Assembly (NCBI RefSeq): GCF_021018805.1
Contig: NC_086249.1
Span: 78,332,472 to 78,396,471, forward strand
From: Prinia subflava
Lineage: Eukaryota; Chordata; Aves; Passeriformes; Cisticolidae
Direction of reading: 5' to 3'
Length of the DNA stretch: 64,000 nt
The translations under genes and the position numbers were made by a program. A model generated the notes under the pieces. It had not been told where the DNA came from. It made no database searches and saw only the letters and a list, made by a program, of their open reading frames with translations. Every line of letters starts with the position of its first letter. Within the stretch, counting starts at the first letter, position 1. Shown piece after piece: positions 25,430 to 36,390 of the stretch.

Positions 25430-25720
25430 ATTACTGGTGATTAGCAGATGATTAAAACCAATTCAGCTTCCCCCAGTAGATATTTTCTCCCTGTTTGTGA
25501 CTAACGCGTCAGTCTTCAATGAACGTGCTCCTAAGCTTATTAACGGGCTCAGAGGATTAGCTGCCACCGAGCGCCGCCACTCCGATATTGTGATGCAGCG
25601 AGTGACATGGAACCATTTGCTGAGCACAGGCAGGGCCGCTGGGACCAAATATCTAAATCACAATTTTAGTTTTCGTCTGGTGGGAGGAGGGGGGGAAGGG
25701 GGAGGAAATCCCAACAATAA
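25430..25720. promoter_or_regulatory. strong candidate conserved non-coding element beside the CpG island
   Basis: This block of complex sequence carries a second, isolated cluster of CpGs (aacgcgtc at about 25504, cgagcgccgccactccg at about 25568-25584). It includes GGATTAG (OTX/PITX-like) at 25554-25560 and several homeodomain-type words. It ends in a G-rich run (gggaggagggggggaagggg, about 25682-25701). No frame with a recognisable protein is present; the 84-codon plus-strand frame runs into low-complexity G and AT sequence. CpG retention in a short block outside the island suggests either purifying selection or an unmethylated state. Enhancer or promoter-proximal roles are both possible. 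Confidence 0.45.
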
Positions 25721-25739
25721 TTACAAAAATCAAACGTTT

Positions 25740-26170
25740 GGGCAAGTCTGAAAATAGCTTTAAACCTAAGGGCAGGAGGAATGCCGTTTAGAAATAAAAA
25801 CCCGCCGTCCCACCCAAAAAATAAAACCCCAAGCCCATCCCAACTAAAAAATTTAGGAGGTTCCCTCACAGGACGATTAGCTGATTTGAAGTCCGAAAGG
25901 GAGCGTTTTGGTCAAGTGCAAAACAGGCAGGCCACTCTCGAGGCTGACATGCAAAGGTGTGGGTAAGTATCACATCTCACTATCTGCTGCCCGTATATTA
26001 CTATGTAAAACCCCAGACTACAGCACTCTCAAATCGGAGATTAGAGCAGGGTGCAAAATTAGAAGCTTCATTTTATCCCACCCATCCCTTTAAAAACGAT
26101 CAAGCTTAAATAAAATTTAATAGCTAATAATAAAGGGAAAGAGGTTGAAATTATCTGCAGGTTTGAATTA
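25740..26170. promoter_or_regulatory. possible non-coding exon/regulatory block with consensus splice donor
   Basis: This is complex sequence downstream of the CpG island. At 25963-25968 lies GTAAGT preceded by TGG, a strong match to the 5' splice donor consensus on the plus strand. If the island is a plus-strand promoter, an unspliced first exon could end at 25,962. No translation start is supported. A single good donor word is expected by chance many times in 64 kb, so the link to the island is inference. Confidence 0.25.
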
Positions 26171-26788
26171 TGCAGTAAGTTATCCCAAGAAAAAGAAAAA
26201 AAGTCATTAAATAAGTTAAAATAGGTCAAGAAAAATATTCTTGAATTACACGTTTTCTATTATTTCATGCTTTCTATTTGTTCTACTTTTTTAAGGACTG
26301 TGGTTTTGAATTGTGGCCATCTTTATAAAATTGAGCCTCTGAATTACACTTCACTAAACAGACATCATTGTAAGTAGCCCAGATAAATACATTGATTTGT
26401 ACTCACATTCCTTTTAAGGTCACATGGAACTCATAAATAACAAGAAAATCCATTGAAGTTTTAGGAGAAATATCCAGGTAAAAAGCACCCCTTTAGGTAC
26501 AGAACAGAAAAGAACAAACATTTTTCTAGAAATTTCCCACAAAGTAAAAATATAAAAGAAGTATTGATGTCAAGTAGGATTTTATTTGGCATGATTTGTA
26601 AAATTTACTTTGCTTTGGGTTTTCTTTGGGGTTTTTTTTGCAATTGTTGGTATTCATTTATTGTATATTATATAAGCAGAAATGTGAGGGGTTTTCATCA
26701 AATTTCTCAGTTCCTTAAAATCCTGACAACAAGCACTATTTAAAAGGGCGCGTTTAGAAATCTGGAAATTTTTTATCACAAAACTTGG

Positions 26789-26912
26789 TTTTGTTTTTTT
26801 TTTTTTTTTTTTTTTTTTTTGTTTGTTTTTGGTTTTGTGGGGGGTTTTTTTGTTTGGTTTTTTGTTTTTTGGGTTTTTTTTTGTTTTTTGGGGGTTTTTT
26901 TTGGTTTTTTTT
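26789..26912 (+). repeat. long T-rich tract with interspersed G-runs
   Basis: About 120 bp is made almost only of T and G: a pure T run of about 30 bases (26791-26820), then T-runs broken by gggggg (26839-26844), ggg (26871-26873) and ggggg (26890-26894). It may be an expanded poly-A tail on the minus strand or simple low-complexity DNA. No element body is recognisable next to it. Confidence 0.9.
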
Positions 26913-28604
26913 GTACTGAGGATGGTTTCAGTGGAAGATTTTAGAGTGGCAAACTCCAGTGACTAAACAAAGAGTTAGAACCATAACTTTAAGCATCCAG
27001 CTTGGAAAAACAAAACAAAAAAAACAAAAAAAACATGAATCCAACTTTAAAAAGTTTACATGAAACCATTCAAGGATTTTTTTTCTCACTCCATTTTAAA
27101 ATGCTTTAAAATAAAAGGCTCCCACAAATAATTCCCTTTTCACATCTTCAAATTTCTTCCATTTGTATTTTTCATTGTCACTTTCCAGTGCAGCTTAACT
27201 CTGAGTGTGCTGAAGCTTGAAATGTAGCTTCCAATTCATAATAGCGACAGGACATGCAGCAAATGTCAACAAATCCCCTGTCACCCAGGCAAAGAGAAAA
27301 TGTGAGAGGTAAGGCAGAGTAGCCCTTCCTTGCTGCATAACACACACACACACAAAAACCCTCAGTGAAAAATAAAGAACTAAGACCCTGCTCATGAAAA
27401 GCTACATGAGCCCATTAATATCAAAACAAAATCAGGACAGGAGGGTGACACTGAAAATTTCCAGTTATGCATACAATGCAGGTATAGACCTGTGTGATTG
27501 TTGATATGTACCTAATTTTAAAATGAAAGTCCCTCACCCTATACTTCTCTCTCTGCAAAATTAAAGGAGTTCCCACACACCAGACTGACCATATACTAAA
27601 AAAAAAGCACCCCACAAAACTCACGTCACTGACCTCGAGTGACCTCAATAAATAAGTAACTGCTGAAGGATCAGCTCCCTTGTTGTGAAACAATAGACCC
27701 AAACTTCAGTGGAGCGCATGCAAGAAAATGTCACAGGAGGGTAGCACAGGATTTCAGAGCAGAAAGAAAGTTTGGGGAATAACAAGCACACACTGCAAGT
27801 TGCTGAAGTAACCTTTAGCAAAGGAAATTCTGCATTTGTCTTAACTTTTGGAGCAGCAGGTACTGCCTCCCCAGCTTTTTCGCCAGTCTGTTAACAGAGA
27901 TGGAGAGATATGATAGAAATACATTGTATTCTTTTCCACCCACTCTTTTTTCCTGGTCTCTGAGATGTTATTTTATAAATTTATTCACTGGCCAACAATG
28001 AATCTTGCAAAACATAGCAGGCCACTCGTTCCTTGTGAATTTTCTGTCACTAGTTTTTACTCTTTTTAATGTGATCAGTCACTTGAGTCACATTACATAC
28101 AGGCTTATTTCTGGCTCCAGCTTGGAACAGAGTACCTGTAAGACAAGAGGGAAAGCTGCCTTTGATTGTGTCAAAAGGTCTATGAAATTAGGAGCTAACA
28201 GACTGGTTCATAAAAGAAATTTAAGAATATTTTAAATCTTTTCCTTCGGACTACTTCCTGCCTGAAAAATCCTCACTAGGAAATGTGGATATTATGAGCA
28301 GGTTCATTCTTAAAATGGATTTTCTCCTTTTATCATCAGGGACAGAATGTGATTTAGACAAATGGAGTGTGGCAGGGAGCTTTCTTGTGTCATTTGAGGC
28401 CTTGTCCGTCTGTAAGTTGAGGCCAGTGTCTATGAAAAGCAGGGCTTGCCTGTCCATCATATATGCAGATTTGAACTCAATACCACAATTGCAAGAGAGG
28501 GAGTTAGTTCATCTTCAGAGGCTACCACCACTGAGCTGGATATTACCTCCTTAATCCCAGCTATGATAACAATCATGTGTTAGTTAAAACCACTTTCCTG
28601 GTTG

Positions 28605-28636
28605 CTTCACTTCTTTCTGAGACGAAAGAAGTGAAG
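28605..28636. repeat. perfect 13-bp inverted repeat (hairpin)
   Basis: CTTCACTTCTTTC at 28605-28617 is the exact reverse complement of GAAAGAAGTGAAG at 28624-28636, with a six-base spacer. The stem is too short for a microRNA precursor, and no Rho-type or bacterial terminator meaning applies in this genome. It may be the relic of a small inverted-repeat transposon or a chance palindrome. Confidence 0.8.
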
Positions 28637-30171
28637 AGATGATAAAGGGAAACATACTCCATCTGCGGCCAGAACCAGACTGGCTCAGAGAGTAGTAAGC
28701 TCATGTAAAATTGAGTTTTGAATGTTAATCTTAAAACATTCATGTCCTAGTTTAAGATATCTGACTTAAATTTAGAAGTGGCAAGAGTGAAAACAGAGTT
28801 AGGAAGAGATGGAGAGAGCAAGATGTAGGCAGAGGACTAGTTTTAGCCCTCAGCAGCTGGCACTGTTACTAGAACACTGGGCAGTACAGCAGGAGTGCTG
28901 TTCGGGCCTCAGCTCTGGAACCTCTTCTCTTCCTCAAGTCTCTAGATTTAAAAACCAGATGATTATGCAGGAGTAGTATTTTCATCATCTTTTTACATGA
29001 AAGGATGGACATGTCTGGGTAGGAGAGGCTCCATTTTCTGATTCACTTTTATGTTTACTCTGTCTTGCAGTCATTTTCCTTTCAGCAGTAAGATACAAAG
29101 TTGTTGCTGACTTTGTATTCTGCTGTGCCACAACAGTGGTTAGAGGGAAGGGAAAGCAAACGTGCAGAGTTGCCAGGAGACAGATTTATTCTGAACTTCA
29201 GCACTGTGGAACTTTCACCATGACACTCCTCCCTTCTTCCATCATCCCCTTGCTCCAGGCAGAGGCAGATAGACCAGGTATTGCAGGAAATGACCAGCTC
29301 CTGTTTTGTACTAAAGCATTCAGTTCTGTTTAATTTTGGGCCATTCACAGCCCCACAAAACAGTGTGAATGTTTTCAAAGAATGGCTGTGAAATGGGTGC
29401 AACATGGAAAATTCAAGTGGCAAATCTGCCTGGAAGCATCTGATCATTCTATTCCTGCTCTCCTGTTTCCAAATGCCTATTTCTTCTTTGCGTTTAAAAA
29501 TAGCACTTGGAAAGAGGGAAAATAAATCAATCTGTTAATCTGTTTTTCTTGTGAAATAATATCTGTTTGCAAATACTCTTAAATGTGGATTAGGAATGGG
29601 GCAGAACTGGTGTTCCCCATCCACACCTCTGCAACATTCAGAGGACAATCTGAAAACACATGCCACCATAAGAAATATGTCTTTAGAAAGTAGTTTTAAT
29701 GTTTTTTCTGATCTGAAGTTGAATCCTGACTTGCAGCATACATGGGAACATACACGGTCTGAACTGATTTACCAACTCTGTAACTTTTTTCTATCCATCA
29801 CTAAACTGCACTGATTTTACTCTGACAATGAAGAGAAAGAACTTGAAGAAACTATGGAAAGCAACTAATGATATTAGAGTATGGAAATGGTAGAATTAAA
29901 TAAATTAAGGTCCTATAATGAATACAAAAACAACAAAAAGAGCCTTATACGTCTAGAGAAACCATGCACAAAGGCACACAGAAACATAGCCTACTAGGTA
30001 TAGGACAACAGAATGCAGCACTCATGCCTTGAGGGTGGATCAGAGTTGTGGAAACCAGAGAACATTGGTCAGATACTGGAGAAGGAACTATTTTAGTTGC
30101 AATTTCCAAAGAACTTGCAAGTAGGACTACTTTACCGTGAGGAAAATGGATTCATACCAGGTACTGCTTCT

Positions 30172-30303
30172 ATAGAATAGAATAGAATAGAATAGAATAG
30201 AATAGAATAGAATAGAATAGAATAGAATAGAATAGAATAGAATAGAATAGAATAGAATAGAATAGAATAGAATAGAATAGAATAGAATAGAATAGAATAG
30301 AAT
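30172..30303. repeat. (TAGAA)n pentanucleotide array, about 26 units
   Basis: About 130 bp of essentially perfect AATAG/TAGAA pentamers run directly into a CR1 fragment at the CR1 3' end. The CR1 tail octamer on this strand reads TAGAATCA, so the array probably began as a shortened form of that tail and expanded by slippage. The purity suggests recent expansion and high length variability. Confidence 0.97.
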
Positions 30304-30640
30304 ATTTCAGCTGGAAGGAACCTAAAGTGATCATCTAGTTTTACTGCCTATTTCAGGACTGATCAAAAGTCAGAAATGTTTATTAAGCTCGTCCAATTGC
30401 ATCATAACACTGAAACACTTTGGGCATTGACCACCTCTCTATGAAACCTATGACATTTTTTAACCATCCTCTTGGTAAGGAGATGGTTCCAAAGCCTAAA
30501 CCTCCTCTCATGCAGCTTAGAACCATTCCTATGTGTCCCAACACTGGGAAGCAGGGAGATCAGCACCTCCCTCTCCTCAGGAAGCTGCACAGAGCAATGA
30601 CATCAGGTGACCCTTCAGCCTTCTTTGCAACGGAGTCTAC
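30304..30640 (-). mobile_element. CR1 LINE 3' fragment (antisense)
   Basis: The segment from tttcagctggaaggaacc through tgatcatctag, ttgaccacctctctatgaaa, cctcctctcatgcagctt and gatcagcacctccctctcct to ccttcagccttctttgc follows, in order, the reverse complement of the CR1 3' region (end of the reverse transcriptase and 3' UTR). About 340 bp is kept and the 5' part is missing, as in most CR1 copies. The 98-codon plus-strand frame over it is a by-product. Confidence 0.88.
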
Positions 30641-31109
30641 TTATAAATGTCACATAAGGCTATCTAAATCGGGAAGGTCACAACTAATGTCAGTTTATAA
30701 TGGCTTGTTTCTTTAATATGGCTCCTTCTGCCCATTCCCTAGCACAGAGAGATCACTTTCCTCAAATTATTCTGATCATCCTGAGCGCTTTAAACACAAA
30801 ATATTTAATTTATGTCCAATTCATGTCTTGAATATCACTTGTTTTAAAAGTTTTTTAAAGGTCTACTTGCTTTGGAGCTCTTAGTGGTTTTATCTTAGTT
30901 ATGAGTCACATTTCTCTGCTATTATTGTTTACCATTTCTATAAGTTTTGTTCCTAGGTTCCCTGTTATTTTATCCCCATAGGTGTGAAAAATGCAATTCA
31001 GCCTTGCAGCTATGCCATGGGTCTGGATCTAGTGTTTCCACTGCCTGGGAGAACATGCTAAGATCAACACTTGGATCTTAATTTAGCTGCTTGCTTTATA
31101 TAAAGATAA
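30641..31109. other. non-coding gap between CR1 and LTR fragments
   Basis: This is about 470 bp of AT-rich sequence with no recognised feature. Confidence 0.5.
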
Positions 31110-31506
31110 CTGCTCCTGCTCTGGTGTGGGGTCCTCTATGGGTTGCTGGGTGGGTATCTGCTCCAACATCGTTCTTCATTTTGCACGGGGGGACAACCTC
31201 TTTGTCATGACCTTTCTCATGGGCTGCAGGCAAACATTTGCTCCAACACTGGGAGCACCTTATCCCCCTCCTTTTTCAGCCACCTTGGTGTATGCAGCCT
31301 TGTTTCTCTCACATTTTTTTCTCACTCCTCTGTGTCACAGCTGTTGTGCAGCATTTTTTACCCTTTCCTAAATGTAAGGATTTACCAGCATCACTTATTT
31401 TCTAAACTTTGGACAACAGGGAATCTATGTCTGATCCATTTTGCCTCTCATAGACAGCACCTGCAGACTACCCAATACTAAAGCCTAGCCATGTAAGCCC
31501 AGTACA
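31110..31506 (-). mobile_element. truncated ERVL-type LTR (antisense)
   Basis: Read on the minus strand the LTR would start with TGTACTGG at 31506, followed by the cttacatggctaggcttta-like segment. Near 31280-31360 there is a match to a segment that I recall from avian LTRs (gtgagagaaacaa... caccaaggtggctgaaaaag on the minus strand). It then shows degenerate copies of a ggagcaaa/cctgcagcccatgag-type module (31120-31260), which is a repeated unit in this LTR family. About 400 bp is kept and the 3' part is missing. No retroviral coding sequence adjoins it. Family assignment is from memory. Confidence 0.68.
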
Positions 31507-32476
31507 ATGTGGAAGCAATATGCTGGCTTACATGATTGTCAAATTTATGCTAACTGAATAATTCTGCAGGTTAAAATGAAGTCATTTTAGGTATATGTTT
31601 AGGTATATGTTAATGTCATGTGCAGGTGCTGGTTTGGATCGATGTTTGGGATATGCCCTTGAAAGGGCAAGAAAGAAGTTAAATTTTGTTAATGAAGCTC
31701 TACCTAAAACGTATCAGGAACAGCTGAGAGTATGGATCTGCAATATGAGCAGAAGACAATGCCTGTGACTGTAAGAAAATCTCTTCACAAATATGATAAA
31801 GCTCCAAAGAGACATTTATCTACAGCTTTAGGAGCTATTCACACATTCAGGGAGTGCAGAAGAGGCTTCTTGCACAGAAAAGACAGAAGCCTAGGATGGC
31901 GATAAATCATCTTCAGTCCTATTACAATGGCTATTGCAAAATAGTTAAAGGGGTTCTTACATATCTGCTTTCTCTACTTGGTTTCACTGTAGTTGCCTCT
32001 GGTGTTGTTACTCACAAACACATTTTTTTCTTTCACTAAGTTACTAATAGTACCTTAAAACTATAGAGGGTTTTAAGTTAATAAATATATAAATTAATAA
32101 GCCTCAACTTCAAGCAATACTCTCCAACTCTTCACTATATTAGAAACGTAATTTGTGTTTGTAGAGGGTTAGATATATAACAGTCAAAACAGTAGATGTC
32201 ATGAATTCTTATAAAGAAACTTTCTACCTCCCCAGATTTCCTGACCTGATGTTGATTTGAAGTGTACAAACAATACAATTTTTGCCTGGTTCTAATGAAG
32301 AGAATTCTTAGTCTAACATACTCAGGACAAATTAGGACAATTTTAGTTTCCTAGCATTTTAAACTTGTCCTTCTAGAAGCTGATCTGTCATGTACAGAAT
32401 TTCTTCTTCATAGATGGTATATCTGGAATGATAGCAGGCTTAATTAATTGCTTTATTTTCCATCTTGATATAAAGT
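31507..32476. other. non-coding stretch, nothing recognised
   Basis: This is AT-rich DNA without recognised genes. A 12-bp tandem duplication (ttaggtatatgt twice) lies at about 31587-31611. Confidence 0.5.
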
Positions 32477-32830
32477 CATAGAATCACAGAGTATGCTGAG
32501 TTGGAAAGGACCCACAAGTATCATCAATTCGAACTCCTGGCCAGGAGGCAGGACAATCTTAATAATCACTCCATGTGCTTTGTCCAAACACTTCTTGAAC
32601 TCTGTCAGGCTTGGTGCTGTGTCCCCTTCCCTGGGGAGTTGTTCCAGTGTCCAATCACCCTCTGGTGAAGAACCTTTGCTAATACTCAACTTCAAGATTC
32701 CCTGACACAGTCAACAGACTGTCAAGAGACTGTGACAAGAACCCTTGAGTTCTATTGCTGGTCATTGTACAAGAGAGATAAATGCCTGCCCTTCTGCTTC
32801 TCATCACGAGGAAGCTGAAACTTCTGAAAC
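32477..32830 (-). mobile_element. CR1 LINE 3' fragment (antisense)
   Basis: It begins with the tail octamer form catagaatcacagag, followed by gttggaaaggaccc and, in order, the reverse complement of the CR1 3' region: ccaaacacttcttgaactct, gtccccttccctggggag, tgttccagtgtccaatcacc and, further on, aaatgcctgcccttctgctt and tcatcacgaggaagctg. About 355 bp is retained with moderate divergence. The 80-codon minus-strand and 70-codon plus-strand frames over it are chance by-products. Confidence 0.92.
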
Positions 32831-35800
32831 TGTGGAAATTTTCTAAAGCAATAATGGTGTGGAAAATTTTCAAGATATTCACTGTTGGTCCTATCAGTTG
32901 ACTGTGTTGTTTGTTTTCATTCTTTCTCCTCCTCTTTTCTATATGGTAAATTTTTTTGGTAAATTTTAAAGATAAAATTGTCTCATCACCTCTTTAATGA
33001 AGATCTGACATGTAAGGATCTGCATATAGATAAAAATGGAAATCCCAGAGAAAGAATAGTCTTTAGAGATAAAACTTACTTCTTCATGTACAGCACCATG
33101 TGTAAGGAATATACAGAATGCAAGTGCTCTATAATTTCTTGTTTTCCTTTCTTCAGGAAAAACTACAACTCTGTCCAAAAAAAACTAAAGATAAATGTAT
33201 TATGTAGAAGACCATCCAACAGAGCAATAGAATTCTGAATTTCATAGGGTACTTTTATAGAGATGAGAAGAGCTGAAAGTTGAGAAGAAGGAAACAAGAA
33301 AGGAATGCAAGAGAAATGGAAGAAGAAAAACGGTGTAGTCAATGTAAGGTTAAACAGAGAAGAAAAGGAGACTGGAGACCATCAGAGAATGGTGACTAGG
33401 TTACTTTAAGAGGAACTTCATAGCACTGAGAAAGGAGACAGCAGAACATGATGAAGCTCTGAGAGACTATTTTAGAGCCGAAAGGTCATATTTCAACTGC
33501 TGAGAACTTGTTCTCAGTTACTCTGAGTTGTACTGTTCCATTTCTTGGAGACAAACCAAAGGATCCCAAATTATCAGCAGCCACCTGATCTGCAGTTCTG
33601 GAGACATGAGAAATTCATTAACAGTTTCATAAGGTGGATGAGGGAAAGTATTTTCCAAGTGGTGCTTGCATGATTTTCAGTGACATTTATGCATACCACG
33701 TGTCTGCTTTCTTTTTCAACCCTACTGATCTCCAGGAAAGGAGAAAAAAGGGAATCAGTCCAAATAAAGTCTTTCTCTAGCTCTATGTAGCAAACAGAAA
33801 AATCCAGAATAACTTTAGCTCTACAGTGGTGTGGATGCTTTAATCCACATTATTTGGTTATTTGGTTTGCCCCTATAGAAAGAAGGCACATTTAAAAAAT
33901 ATCTTGGCATTGCACACTATACATCCAGTGTCCATGAGTATTCTACCTTGTCTACACAGTAAATGTCAATGAAATATTGTCCTATCTTGGTAATACATTC
34001 ACAGGCACATAATGGGGATATGTGTCTGATCAGTTGGACATGTACAGTTCAGGAAGCTCTTTTCTTCAAAACTCATTGTTACTCTAGCACTTTTTTCAGT
34101 GTTGATATCCCTGAGATGTGGTGGTGGATTGTTCTTTATGCATATTTTGTAAACCCTGTTGAATGGTCTGTTCCTGTCTCTCCTCTCAAACTGTTTGGTT
34201 TTACCGCAGGTTCTCCCTCTCCCAGCTGTCATTCACCCCCAGACCCACCTGAAACCTCATCTACATAATGTCAATCTCCCCTAAATCCCTACCCCTTGTT
34301 CCAGAGAAATCTCTGTCAGTCCTAAACTCCACCCTGGAATTCCTCTTTTCCTTCAAGCCCCTTTGGCCCGTGTGATTTTCCACTCCCCTTGCCTTCCGTA
34401 TAGGCTGTCATAGTTTGAGTCCCTCCTCTATTCCCTCCCAGTCAGTTTTAGCCCCAGTTGGTTGAAGAATTGTATCTTCCTCTTGTTCCTCCCCTGTTTG
34501 AAAGATGTCAAAGAGTGGGCAATTTGGCTTTTATTGGTGATATGCAATGGGCTGTTTTGTTAGCTTAAATTCAGGCTGCAGCTACTTTACTCGTGTCCAG
34601 TAGTTCATGCTACAGTGTTGGAACTGCTAGAGTGATGTTGGGTTTTTGTTTTCTCTGGCCTCAGAACTGATTCTGATTTTTCCACTGGTTTTCAAGGCAT
34701 CTGTGAAGCAGCATAACAGAGAAAGAGCCATGTTCTTAAAAATGGCTATTTCTGTATTTCAGCATTAGCCACACAGAAGCTTGATTATCTTAGACATATA
34801 GGTGCACCCTAATGCATAGTAAGTTTTAGGCAAAGAATTCCATGATTCGAGCATATTTCCTTTTACATCCCAAGACAAGTTTTCCCAAGCCACTCTACCA
34901 GCAGGATGATAAAGCAGCGTAGTCTTTTGTGAAGCTATGAATTCCTGTCTAGTTGTGTCAGATATTATCAGTTATCTGTTTTGCTTGACACTGATACAGA
35001 ACAGTGCTAACAGACACATTGGGTGTGTCATCAAGCTGCTAATATCAATGAGGTTGCAGGGTAGGCCCTGAAGATCAATTCTTTGAGTTTTATGCAATGG
35101 AGAAAGAGGACGAGAATGCAGATGTGTTTTCAGTGTAAAACTTTGATCAGCCTGCAAACTTGTAAATGGAATTAGCTCCCATGCACCAATATCACAGATG
35201 GGTAATGCCAGAGAAATGGCAGGCACAATGTGATGAGTAGTGCATCAAATGGGAGTGAGCAGGACCATACCAATAGCTCACTTCCAGGCAAAGCAGAGGG
35301 CAAAACTGGATGAAGTGATTAGGTTCTCATGCAAACCACATTTAGGGAGGAGCAGAGGACCAGTAACTTTATATTGCCTTAATTTATCACAACTGTGGGT
35401 GTTCACTGTAGCTGCCTTGAAGAAAACAGCCTGTGACCACTTTGGGGCCTACCTTACATTTTAGGTGTCAGCCTCACCATGTGGCTCTCAAAGGCAGGAA
35501 TGACGGCGGTGTGGGTAATGGAATGAAGAGGAGTAAAATGGATGAGTGCAGATTAAGTTTTCAAAGAAGACAAGATCAGTCACATCAATAGCCATTTGTT
35601 TCATATCTTTACTACTTTTGTGACAGCAATACTATCAGAACAGACACGTTAATTTTTCTAATATTCTTTTTCAGACTCAAAAATTAACATAATAAGGGAC
35701 AAAGACCCAAACAAGTTAGAGTAATTTCCTGAATTGAAAGCAACCAGAGCAGGATGGAATAGATAAATGCTTGTTAAAAATTATTTTTAGGTATCACCAC

Positions 35801-36053
35801 TGGCATTAAACACACCAAATATTAAACATTACATGTGAACCTAAACCAGCTCAGTTCAAAACCACATGACTGACTGATTTTGTAAGTGATGTGCTCAACC
35901 CAAAGACAGGCAGAGTTTTAGAAAGGGCATAGTAGATTCTGAGTGTGACTTCTGAGTTTGACCCACATATTGATATTCTAAAGCGTTTCAATTTATCAGC
36001 TGGAGTCAGTGATGCTCTGAGGATCTTGGCACTGTGGAATACCCTCAGGCTTC
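32831..36053. other. non-coding stretch, no gene recognised
   Basis: No gene is seen. The 101-codon frame at 33963-34268 lacks any known domain. A pyrimidine-rich patch at about 34200-34510 contains tgtcatagtttgag (34408), which recalls the reverse complement of an avian LTR 3' end, but the neighbouring sequence does not confirm it. Confidence 0.5.
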
Positions 36054-36270
36054 GTAGAATCACAGAATGGATGAGGGTGGAAGGAACCACCATGGGTCAT
36101 TTGGTCCTACCAGCTCAGGCAGAGTCATCTTAGAACACATGGCACAGGGTAGCATCCAGATGGTTCTTGAGTATCTCCGGTGAGGGAAACTTCAAAACTT
36201 ATTGCATCTCTGGGCAATATGTTCCAGTGCACAAAACTGTTCCAGGCTGTTCTAGTGTGTCTCTTCCAGG
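36054..36270 (-). mobile_element. CR1 LINE 3' fragment (antisense)
   Basis: It starts with gtagaatcacagaatgg, the CR1 tail octamer region, followed by gtggaaggaacc, tcatttggtcctacc and, at about 36210-36230, ctctgggcaatatgttccag, matching the reverse complement of the CR1 3' UTR in order. About 200 bp is recognisable; divergence is higher than in the copy at 32.5 kb. The far end is uncertain. Confidence 0.85.
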
Positions 36271-36336
36271 CTTCCAAGTGAACATGCTAAGCATTTTGAG
36301 CTAGGCAATATCAAAACCAATAATAAGAAAACAAAA

Positions 36337-36390
36337 CAAAAGAGAAACAAAAGAGAAACAAAAGAGAAACAAAAGAGAAACAAAAAAAAA
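36337..36390 (+). repeat. 11-bp tandem repeat, four copies
   Basis: CAAAAGAGAAA is repeated four times exactly (36337-36380) and followed by CAAAAAAAAA. It lies about 70 bp beyond the CR1 fragment and may have arisen from an A-rich run by replication slippage. Confidence 0.95.

Larger units (their letters stand above)
26171..30170. other. non-coding stretch, no gene recognised
   Basis: No gene is seen. The stretch contains the T-rich/G-run tract at 26.79-26.92 kb, an A-rich run at about 27007-27033, a short (CA)n at about 27341-27354 and a perfect hairpin at 28605-28636, listed separately. The 121-codon minus-strand frame at 29082-29447 shows no known domain. Confidence 0.5.

Noticed and set aside
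26839..26894. G-quadruplex in the T/G tract
   Set aside because: Only three G-runs of three or more occur, with long T loops, so the canonical pattern is not met.
28605..28636. MicroRNA hairpin
   Set aside because: A 13-bp stem with a six-base loop is too short for a precursor, and no longer pairing extends from it.
34200..34560. Possible minus-strand LTR end at tgtcatagtttgag (34408)
   Set aside because: The terminus looks right, but the following sequence does not match an LTR that I can recall, and no second terminus is found.
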